Assembly (NCBI GenBank): GCA_902825985.1
Contig: CADEDC010000033.1
Coordinates: 1-46,162 of the forward strand
Reading direction: 5' to 3'
DNA: 46,162 nucleotides
From: an uncultured Acidobacteriota bacterium
GTDB taxonomy: Bacteria; Acidobacteriota; Vicinamibacteria; Vicinamibacterales; CAVVIG01
Numbering within the stretch: the stretch's first letter is position 1; every line of letters begins with the position of its first letter. The notes under the pieces were generated by a model. That model ran no database searches. It saw nothing but the letters and a program-made list of their open reading frames with translations, and had not been told where the DNA came from. Positions 39,543 to 46,162 of this stretch are shown one piece after another. The position numbers and the translations under genes were made by a program.

Positions 39543-40792
39543 GCGACACCTCTTCCGACACGTCCCGGCGGCTGACCGCGCCGGTGCACCGCGGCTCGCG
39601 GCTCTGGCTGGTCGGTCCCGGCCTGATCGCCGTCCTGCTGCTCGCCTGGTTCGCGTGGCACCGTGGGGCGGCGCCGGCGTCGGAGGCGGCGACCGACCTG
39701 CCGGCACTCGACGCCGTGACGCTGAGCAGCGCCGCCCAGAAAGACTCGGGCATCGATTCGCAGGTCCCGACGTGGATCGAACGTGTCGATCGCATCGAGG
39801 CATCCGGCGTCGTCGCCTTGAACGAACGGCGGACCGCCCGCCCGGGCGCCATCGCCGAGGGCGTCGTCTCTCACATCGACGTCCAGCCCGGCGACCGGGT
39901 GAAGGCCGGGACGCTGCTGGCGACGATCCACAGTCACGCCGTGCACGATGCCTGGGCCGGCTACTTCAAGGCCCTCTCGGAACGCCGCCGCTACGAGAAC
40001 GAGGTGCGCTACGCCAAGGTGGCGGAGGAGCGCGCGACGCGCCTGCTCGCCGACCGCGCGCTGTCGCCGCAGGAGGTCGATCGGGCGCGGTCGGATCGCA
40101 TCGCCGCCGAGCAGGGTCTGCTCGCGGCGCAGGCCGAGGAAGTGCGCGGGACCCAGGAACTGGCGCACTACGGCATCGTCGCGCGCCCGGAGGGCAACCC
40201 CCAGACCGAGGACGACGTGCCGGTGCGGGCGCCGATCGCCGGCGCGGTCATCGAGCGCCAGGTGTCGCAGGGCACCGCGGTCACGCCCGGGACGCCGTTG
40301 TTCGTGCTGTCCGATCTGACGTCGGTGTGGGTGATGGCCGAGGTCGACGAGGTCCACGTCGGCAGCCTGGCCGTCGGCCTGCCGGTCGAAGTCCAGGTCA
40401 ACGCCTATCCGGGCGACATCTTCCGCGGCACCATCACCTCGGTCGGCGACGTCATCAATCCGGCGACCCGCCGCATCACCATCCGCTGCGAACTGGCCAA
40501 TCCCGACGGCCGGCTCAAGCCGCAGATGTTCGCGCGGGTGATGCTGGCGTCCGAGAAGCCGCGCCGCATGCTGGTCATCCCCGAGCGCGCCGTCCAGGAG
40601 ATGGAGGGCCAGACGGTCGTCTTCGCGCGCGACGCACAGGGTCGCTTCCAGCGCCGGCCGGTCATCATCGGCGCGACGGTCAGCGGCCTCACCGAGGTCG
40701 TCAGCGGCGCCGACGACGACGACGTGATTGCGACGGCGGGGGCGTTCCTGATCAAGTCGGAGATGATGAAGCCGCAGTCCGAGGAGCAGTAG
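39539..40792 (+). CDS. czcB: CzcB-type periplasmic adaptor (membrane fusion protein)
   Basis: The 417-residue product has one N-terminal membrane anchor (about 22-40), a barrel-sandwich lipoyl-like domain (GDRVKAGTLLATI, VRAPIAGAVIERQVSQGTAV), a helical hairpin (YAKVAEERATRLLADR) and beta-barrel/MP domains (VWVMAEVDEVHVG). It bridges CzcA and CzcC. ATGA overlap with czcC; 1 bp to czcA. Confidence 0.92.
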   Translation: MSDTSSDTSRRLTAPVHRGSRLWLVGPGLIAVLLLAWFAWHRGAAPASEAATDLPALDAVTLSSAAQKDSGIDSQVPTWIERVDRIEASGVVALNERRTARPGAIAEGVVSHIDVQPGDRVKAGTLLATIHSHAVHDAWAGYFKALSERRRYENEVRYAKVAEERATRLLADRALSPQEVDRARSDRIAAEQGLLAAQAEEVRGTQELAHYGIVARPEGNPQTEDDVPVRAPIAGAVIERQVSQGTAVTPGTPLFVLSDLTSVWVMAEVDEVHVGSLAVGLPVEVQVNAYPGDIFRGTITSVGDVINPATRRITIRCELANPDGRLKPQMFARVMLASEKPRRMLVIPERAVQEMEGQTVVFARDAQGRFQRRPVIIGATVSGLTEVVSGADDDDVIATAGAFLIKSEMMKPQSEEQ

Positions 40793-40793
40793 C

Positions 40794-43700
40794 GTGGGCC
40801 TGGTCGAACGGTTCGTGCGTGCCGCGCTCGGGCAGCGGCTCTTCGTGCTGCTCTGTCTGGTGGCGCTCGTCGCCACCGGCATCGCGGCGCTGCAGGGGCT
40901 GCCGGTCGAGGCGTTTCCCGACCTGACCAACAACCAGGTCGTCGTCATCACCGAGGCGCCGGGCCTCGCGGTCACCGAAGTCGAGCAGCGCGTCTCGTAT
41001 CCGATCGAGACCGCCCTGATGGGCGTGCCGGGGGCCGAGCAGGTCCGCTCCATCTCGAAGTTCGGTCTGTCGATCGTCACCGTCGTCTTCACCGACGACG
41101 TGGCGGTCTATTTCGCACGCCAGCTGGTGAACGAACGGCTGGCCGACGTCCGCGGCCGCATTCCCGATGGCCTGTCGCCGATCCTCGGACCGGTCGCCAC
41201 CGCGTTCGGCGAGATCTACCAGTACGTCGTCGACGGCGGCGCGAACGCGGTCGACACCAAGACGCTGCACGACTGGGATCTGCGGACCCGGCTGCGGTCG
41301 ATCCCCGGCGTCAGCGAGATCAACTCGTGGGGCGGCCTGACCAAACAGTTCCACGTGATGGCCGATCCGCAGCTGCTGGAGAAGTACGGGCTGACGCTGC
41401 GGCAGGTCTACGCGGCGTTGTCGGAGAACAACGTCGCCTTCAGCGGCGGCTTCATCGAGCACCGGGCGGAGCGCTACACGGTGCGCGGACTCGGGCTCGC
41501 CCGCGGCATCGCCGACCTCGAGCGGACGGTCCTGAAAGCCGAGCACGGCGTGCCGGTGATGCTGCGCGACGTCGCCACCGTCCGCGTGGCGTCGATGCCG
41601 CGGTTCGGTGCGGTGACGCGCGACGGCACCGGCGAAGTGGTGGCCGGCATGGTCATCATGCTCAAGGGAGAGAACGCCCGCAACCTGGCCGTCCGGGTCA
41701 AGCAGCGGCTGGCCGACATCGCCGCGACGCTGCCGGCGGGCATGAGCATCCAGCCGTTCTACGATCAGAGCGAGGTCATCGACCGGACGACCGAGACCGT
41801 CCTGCGAAATCTGACGGAGGGCTGCATCCTCGTCATCCTGATCCTGGTGCTGTTCCTTCGCGATCTGCGGGCGTCGCTCATCGTGGCGGCCGTGATTCCG
41901 GTCTCGATGCTGGCCGGCTTCATCGGCATGCGGCTGTTCGGCATCTCGGCCAATCTGATGTCGCTCGGCGCCATCGACTTCGGCCTCATCGTCGACGGCG
42001 CCGTCGTGATGATGGAGAACTTCGTGCGCCGCCGGTCGCACGCGAGCGCGGCCGATACGCTGGCAATCGCCAGTCCCGAGGGGCGGCTCGCGCTCTTCAA
42101 GAGCGCCGCGGCGGAGGTCGCGCGACCGGTGCTGTTCGGCGTGCTGATCATCATCGCCGTCTACCTGCCGATCTTCACGCTCGAAGGGCTCGAGGGGAAG
42201 ATGTTCCGGCCGATGGCCATCACCGTCTGCTCGGCGCTGCTCGGCTCGCTGTTGCTGTCGCTGACCGCCGTCCCGGTCGTGTCGTCGTACCTGCTCAGGA
42301 TGGGCGGCCAGCACGAGGACCGCTGGTTCGACCGGCTGCGGGCGCTCTACGCGACGCACCTCGCCTACCAGATGCGTCATCGCTTCCGGACCATCGGCGT
42401 GGCGCTCGCGGTGGTCATCGCCGCGATCGGCTCGGTGCCGTTCCTCGGCACCGAGTTCATGCCGAAGCTCGATGAGGGGTCGATTCTGATCGAGACGCGG
42501 AAGCTGCCGTCGGTGTCGCTCGAGGAATCGGTGGCGATCTCGAGCCGCGTCGAGCGGATCGTCCTGCGGTTCCCCGAGGTGAGCCACATCGTCACCAAGC
42601 TGGGCCGCCCGGACCTGGCGACCGAGGCGATGGGCATCTACCAGGGTGACGTCTACGTCCAGCTGCACCCGGTCGAGTCGTGGACGACCGGGCGGGACAA
42701 GGACCAGCTGATCGAGGCGATGTCCGAGGCGCTGAGCGGACTGCCGGGGCTCAGCTACAACTTCACGCAGCCGATGGCGATGCGTCTCGACGAGGTGGTG
42801 TCCGGCATCAAGGCGGACGTCGCGGTCAAGATCTTCGGTCCCGACATGGCGGTGTTGGAGCGGCTCGGCGAACAGGTGCGGCGGGTGATGGAGCAGGTCG
42901 CCGGCGTCGCCGACCTGCAGGTGGAAGTGCTGTCGGGCGCCGCGCAGGTCGAGGTGGTGATCGACCGCGATGCGATCGCCCGCTACGGCCTGAACGTCAC
43001 CGACGTCCAGGAGACGGTCGAAGCGGCGGTCGGCGGCATCAAGACCACCGAACTGCTCGATGGCGCCAAGCGCTTCCCGGTGATGCTGTGGCTGGCCGGC
43101 GATCTGCGCCACGACACCGAGGGGCTGGCGGCGCTGACGATGGTGGCCCCCGGCGGCGAGCGGATTCCGCTGGACCGCGTCGCCGCCGTCCGCGAGGCGC
43201 GGACCCCCGAGGCGGTGACGCACGAGAGCGGCGAACGCCGCCTGGTCGTGCAGTCCAACGTCCGCGGCCGCGACGTCGGCAGCTTCGTCGCCGAGGCGCA
43301 GCAGCGGCTCGACCGGTCGCTGGCGCTGCCTGCCGGCTACTACCTCACGTGGGGAGGACAGTTCGAGAACCAGCAGCGGGCGATGACCCGGCTGGCCGTC
43401 GTGCTGCCGCTGTCGCTGGCTATCATCTTCCTGCTGCTGTTCACCACGTTCGGCAAGGTGCGCTGGGCGTTCCTGATCCTGGTCAACGTGCCGTTCGCGC
43501 TGGTCGGCGGTGTCGCGGCCCTCTGGCTGCGCGATCTGACGCTGAACCTGTCCGCGTCGGTCGGCTTCATCGCGCTCTTCGGGGTCGCGGTGCTGAACGG
43601 CGTCGTGATGATCGCGGCGATTCGGGCGCTGCGCGACGAGGACGGGCTGCCGCTGCACGACGCGACGCTGACCGGTGCCAGCTCGCGGCTGAAACCGGTG

Positions 43701-43901
43701 CTGATGACCGCCCTCGTCGCGTCGATCGGCTTCCTCCCGATGGCGCTGTCGCAGGGGGCGGGCGCCGAGGTGCAGCGACCGCTGGCGACCGTGGTCATCG
43801 GCGGGATCGTCACGTCGACGCTGCTGACGCTGATCGTCCTGCCGACGTTGTACGAGATGATGGAAGAGTGGGTCAACCGGCGCGCGGCGGCGCGCGCCTG
43901 A
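40794..43901 (+). CDS. czcA: CzcA-type heavy-metal RND efflux pump
   Basis: A 1035-residue inner-membrane proton/metal antiporter of the HME-RND family, starting with GTG. The fourth membrane helix carries DFGLIVDGAVVMMEN (Asp395, Asp401, Glu408), the signature of divalent-cation pumps (Zn, Co, Cd, Ni); copper/silver CusA pumps have a different sequence there. Other landmarks are the N-terminal VEAFPDLTNNQV, GTEFMPKLDEGS before the second periplasmic loop, and the final four helices. With czcC and czcB it makes the full pump. The exact metal cannot be read from the sequence. Confidence 0.94.
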   Translation: MGLVERFVRAALGQRLFVLLCLVALVATGIAALQGLPVEAFPDLTNNQVVVITEAPGLAVTEVEQRVSYPIETALMGVPGAEQVRSISKFGLSIVTVVFTDDVAVYFARQLVNERLADVRGRIPDGLSPILGPVATAFGEIYQYVVDGGANAVDTKTLHDWDLRTRLRSIPGVSEINSWGGLTKQFHVMADPQLLEKYGLTLRQVYAALSENNVAFSGGFIEHRAERYTVRGLGLARGIADLERTVLKAEHGVPVMLRDVATVRVASMPRFGAVTRDGTGEVVAGMVIMLKGENARNLAVRVKQRLADIAATLPAGMSIQPFYDQSEVIDRTTETVLRNLTEGCILVILILVLFLRDLRASLIVAAVIPVSMLAGFIGMRLFGISANLMSLGAIDFGLIVDGAVVMMENFVRRRSHASAADTLAIASPEGRLALFKSAAAEVARPVLFGVLIIIAVYLPIFTLEGLEGKMFRPMAITVCSALLGSLLLSLTAVPVVSSYLLRMGGQHEDRWFDRLRALYATHLAYQMRHRFRTIGVALAVVIAAIGSVPFLGTEFMPKLDEGSILIETRKLPSVSLEESVAISSRVERIVLRFPEVSHIVTKLGRPDLATEAMGIYQGDVYVQLHPVESWTTGRDKDQLIEAMSEALSGLPGLSYNFTQPMAMRLDEVVSGIKADVAVKIFGPDMAVLERLGEQVRRVMEQVAGVADLQVEVLSGAAQVEVVIDRDAIARYGLNVTDVQETVEAAVGGIKTTELLDGAKRFPVMLWLAGDLRHDTEGLAALTMVAPGGERIPLDRVAAVREARTPEAVTHESGERRLVVQSNVRGRDVGSFVAEAQQRLDRSLALPAGYYLTWGGQFENQQRAMTRLAVVLPLSLAIIFLLLFTTFGKVRWAFLILVNVPFALVGGVAALWLRDLTLNLSASVGFIALFGVAVLNGVVMIAAIRALRDEDGLPLHDATLTGASSRLKPVLMTALVASIGFLPMALSQGAGAEVQRPLATVVIGGIVTSTLLTLIVLPTLYEMMEEWVNRRAAARA

Positions 43902-43915
43902 GGCACGGAGGGAGC

Positions 43916-44596
43916 ATGCGCCTCCTGCTCGTCGAGGACGATCCGAAGATCAGCAGCTTCCTGATGCGGGGATTGCGCGAGGATCAGCACCTCGTCGATC
44001 TGCTCGTCAGCGGAGCCCAGGTGAGCGAGCTGGCGCGCGTCGAGGAGTACGACGCCATCCTGCTCGACATCATGCTGCCCGCCCTCGACGGCTTCCAGGT
44101 GTGCCGCCAGCTGCGCCAGCAGGGGGTCGATACGCCGGTACTGGTCATCAGCGCGCGCGACAGCGTCGCCGATCGGGTCGCCGCGCTCGATTGCGGCGCC
44201 GACGACTACCTGGTGAAGCCGTTCGCATTCGATGAGCTGCTCGCCCGCCTGCGGGCGATCGGCCGCCGCGGCCGGTCGCGCCACCAGTCCGGGCTGTTGC
44301 GCTACGGGCCGATCGCCATCGACCCGGCCGCCCACACGGCAACCGTCGCTGGCACCCGCCTCACCCTCTCGGCCACCGAGTACCGCCTCCTGGAATTCCT
44401 GGTCCGGCGCGCCGAGTCGATCGTCACGCGCGATCAGCTGGCGCAGCACGTCTGGGGCGGCGACACCGAGGGCGGGTCGAACGTCGCCGACGTCTACGTC
44501 GGCTATGTCCGGCGCAAGCTGCACGCGGCACACCCGCACGCGTTGATCCAGACGGTCCGCGGACTCGGCTACATGCTGAAGGAGGAATCGGCGTGA
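43916..44596 (+). CDS. czcR: OmpR-family response regulator (CzcR-like)
   Basis: The 226-residue protein has a receiver domain (LLLVEDDPKIS, phospho-acceptor Asp51 in LLDIMLP, Lys in YLVKPFAFDELL) and a winged-helix DNA-binding domain (LSATEYRLLEFLVRR, SNVADVYVGYVRRKL, TVRGLGYML). The ribosome site is ACGGAGGGA, 15 bp after czcA. It likely binds the CTCTCAT repeats upstream of czcC. It overlaps the kinase gene by 4 bases (GTGA). The symbol is by analogy. Confidence 0.92.
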   Translation: MRLLLVEDDPKISSFLMRGLREDQHLVDLLVSGAQVSELARVEEYDAILLDIMLPALDGFQVCRQLRQQGVDTPVLVISARDSVADRVAALDCGADDYLVKPFAFDELLARLRAIGRRGRSRHQSGLLRYGPIAIDPAAHTATVAGTRLTLSATEYRLLEFLVRRAESIVTRDQLAQHVWGGDTEGGSNVADVYVGYVRRKLHAAHPHALIQTVRGLGYMLKEESA

Positions 44597-46035
44597 CCGC
44601 CACGCCGCGCCGCGCCGCCCTGTCGTTCCGCGCCCGGCTCACCCTGCAGTGGACGCTCGCCTTCGGCTTGCTGCTCGCGGTCACCGGCCTCGCCATCGCG
44701 GCCGGTGCCCGGGCGTTCTTGCGCGTCGATCTCGACCGCAAGGTCCGCACGCTGGCCAGGACCGAGGCGGCCTCGGCCACCGACGGCGAGCATGGGGTGC
44801 ACCTGCACGACCCGCCACGCGGCACGCTGACCGACGACGAGCTCGCGCCGAAGTTCGCCCAGATTTTCGACGACAGCGGCCGGCTGGTGCTGCAGTCCTC
44901 GGAACTCCACTCGACCGGCGGCCTGATTCCGCCGCAGGCCATCGCCGCCGCATTCGACGGCGGCATGCCGCTCGTCACGGTGCTCGACGGTCTGCGGCCG
45001 GTTCGCGTCGCCGTGGTGCGCGCCAACGCGCTCGACCGCGCCTACGCGGTGGCCGTCGGCCTGTACACCGAAGAGAACGACCGCATCCTGCGGGCCCTCG
45101 AACGGCTGCTCGTCTTCGCCTGGGTGGCCGGTGTGCTGGCCACCGGTGCCCTCGGCTACGTGCTCTCGTCGCGTGCGCTGCGTCCAATTGCCGCGATCAC
45201 GACGCGGGCGGCGCGCATCGCGCACGGTGACTTCTCGGTCCGCCTGGATCCGCCGCAATCCGACGACGAGGTGGGGCTGATGACGCGGTCGTTGAACGAC
45301 GTGCTCGAGCGGCTGTATGCGTCGGTCGCCGCCAACCGCCGGTTTGCCGCCGACGCGAGCCACGAACTGCGCGGACCGGTCACCGCGATGGCCGGTGAGA
45401 TTGACGTCACGCTGAAGCATCCGCGCGACGCCGCGGTCTACCGGCAGGCGCTCGGCCTCGTCCGGGAACGGCTCGGCCTGATGGTCTCGATCATCGAGGA
45501 CCTCACGGTCCTGGTGCGCGCGCAGGAAGGCGGGCAGGAGCTGATCATCCAGGAAGTGCCGCTCGGGCCTCTGCTGCTCACGGCGGCCGGCCGGCTCCAG
45601 GCGCTGGCGGCGGCGCGTCGCGTCACGGTCGACGTCGGACACATACCGGAGTTCACCGCCTACGGCGAGCCCCGGCTGCTGGCGCGCGTGTTCGACAACG
45701 TGCTGACGAATGCGGTGCAGTACAACCGCGATGGCGGACGGGTGACGGTGTCGGCGCGGTTCGACGAGCGCGATGGCGATCAGCCGTCGCTCATCGTCAT
45801 CGCGGTGTGTGACACGGGGAGCGGCATTCCGGTGGAAGAGCAGGAACGGATCTTCGAGCGATTCTATCGGGTGGATCAGTCGCGGGCCCGCCATACGGGA
45901 GGCACCGGACTTGGGCTGGCCATCAGCCGTGAGGTGCTGGCCGCCATGCGCGGCAGCATCGCGGTGGCCTCGTCCGGTGCCGACGGCACCTGCATCGAAC
46001 TCAGCGTCCCGGGCAAGGCGCCCAGGCCGACGTAG
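44593..46035 (+). CDS. czcS: Membrane sensor histidine kinase (CzcS-like)
   Basis: The 480-residue kinase starts with GTG. Two membrane helices (about 20-40 and 172-192) flank a ~130-residue periplasmic domain with a His-containing segment (EHGVHLHDPP, 66-75) that could bind metal. A HAMP domain follows (SSRALRPIAAITTRAARIAHGDF). HisKA has His257 in ADASHELRGPVT, where RG replaces the common RT, and the ATPase domain has NVLTNAVQYN, DTGSGIP and GGTGLGLAI. It pairs with the preceding regulator and probably senses the metal exported by CzcCBA. Confidence 0.92.
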   Translation: MTATPRRAALSFRARLTLQWTLAFGLLLAVTGLAIAAGARAFLRVDLDRKVRTLARTEAASATDGEHGVHLHDPPRGTLTDDELAPKFAQIFDDSGRLVLQSSELHSTGGLIPPQAIAAAFDGGMPLVTVLDGLRPVRVAVVRANALDRAYAVAVGLYTEENDRILRALERLLVFAWVAGVLATGALGYVLSSRALRPIAAITTRAARIAHGDFSVRLDPPQSDDEVGLMTRSLNDVLERLYASVAANRRFAADASHELRGPVTAMAGEIDVTLKHPRDAAVYRQALGLVRERLGLMVSIIEDLTVLVRAQEGGQELIIQEVPLGPLLLTAAGRLQALAAARRVTVDVGHIPEFTAYGEPRLLARVFDNVLTNAVQYNRDGGRVTVSARFDERDGDQPSLIVIAVCDTGSGIPVEEQERIFERFYRVDQSRARHTGGTGLGLAISREVLAAMRGSIAVASSGADGTCIELSVPGKAPRPT

Positions 46036-46071
46036 AGCGGGCGCGCGGAACCGGGCGGGCCGGCCAGACCC

Positions 46072-46116
46072 CCTACCCGCCCTACCCGGCCTACCCGCCC
46101 TACCCGCCCTACCCGC
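46072..46116. repeat. Five copies of a 9-bp tandem repeat (CCTACCCGC)
   Basis: Units start at 46072, 46081, 46090, 46099 and 46108; the second ends in G instead of C. It lies between the czcS stop and a convergent gene end, outside coding sequence. A simple-sequence repeat of this size can vary in copy number. Confidence 0.85.
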
Positions 46117-46127
46117 CCTCCAAAGGC

Positions 46128-46162
46128 CTACCTCTTCGTGTACTTCTTCAGCGCCCGCGGAC
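46128..46162 (-). CDS. C-terminal end of a minus-strand gene (partial)
   Basis: Read on the minus strand, the edge gives PRALKKYTKR followed by TAG at 46130-46128. The basic, aromatic-containing tail is plausible as a protein C-terminus, but 10 codons do not allow a family to be named. Confidence 0.35.
   Translation of the reverse strand, partial: PRALKKYTKR

Noticed and set aside
40752-43658. A 968-codon minus-strand open frame opposite czcA
   Set aside because: Antisense shadow of an unambiguous RND pump; the composition (Arg, His, Gln, Asp) is that of a frame artefact.
46072-46116. The right-edge repeats as a CRISPR array
   Set aside because: The units are 9 bp and directly abutting, with no spacers and no cas genes.

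Overview
The window is about 46 kb of GC-rich DNA from a Gram-negative bacterium. The most likely source is an Acidobacteriota of the Vicinamibacteria type. This rests on a TonB-dependent receptor with an N-terminal carboxypeptidase-regulatory-like domain, an S46 peptidase, a cytochrome c fused to a PHM-like domain, and the very high GC content. The assignment is an inference from gene content; there is no rRNA or marker gene in the window. All family names come from reading motifs and domain order, and no database search was run.

Layout. 1-7025: a partial secreted c-type cytochrome/PHM-like protein, a small coiled-coil protein, and the DNA-repair pair lhr-nei. 7063-14363: a probable five-gene minus-strand operon, transcribed DUF523-DUF1722 protein, FdhD, YdeP-type molybdopterin oxidoreductase, secreted hydrolase-PDZ protein, ABC-F ATPase. 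14477-19237: yajQ, treY (trehalose synthesis) and a two-domain phospholipase D/cardiolipin-synthase-like protein. 19253-20932: a metallophosphoesterase and a nucleotidyltransferase-fold protein, minus strand. 21020-22884: a hybrid histidine kinase and a single-domain response regulator.

22920-35322, all minus strand, is the centrepiece: what looks like a complete quinohemoprotein amine dehydrogenase (QHNDH) locus. It is transcribed qhpG (flavin monooxygenase), a TonB-dependent receptor, a small membrane protein, qhpA (diheme alpha subunit), qhpD (radical SAM/SPASM), qhpC (gamma-subunit precursor), qhpB (beta-propeller subunit), qhpF (ABC exporter) and qhpE (subtilisin-like leader protease). 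The QhpC precursor keeps all eight cross-link residues of the characterised gamma subunit at exactly the known spacings, including the Cys and Trp that become cysteine tryptophylquinone. In the known pathway QhpD makes the Cys-Asp/Glu thioethers, QhpG hydroxylates the Trp, QhpE removes the leader, QhpF supports export, and the peptide assembles with QhpA and QhpB in the periplasm to oxidise primary amines. The outer-membrane receptor and the 136-residue protein embedded in the locus, the long leader, and a fifth Cys in the core are not part of the textbook system.

35518-37611 is an S46 peptidase. 37672-46035 is a metal-efflux locus: a divergent His-rich DUF4920 protein, czcCBA-type RND efflux genes, and an OmpR-type response regulator/histidine kinase pair. 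Three 7-bp direct repeats with an 11-bp period lie in the divergent promoter and look like binding boxes for that regulator. The right edge has a 9-bp tandem repeat and the last codons of a minus-strand gene.

Because of the high GC, nearly every gene has long antisense or out-of-frame open frames; these were left out.
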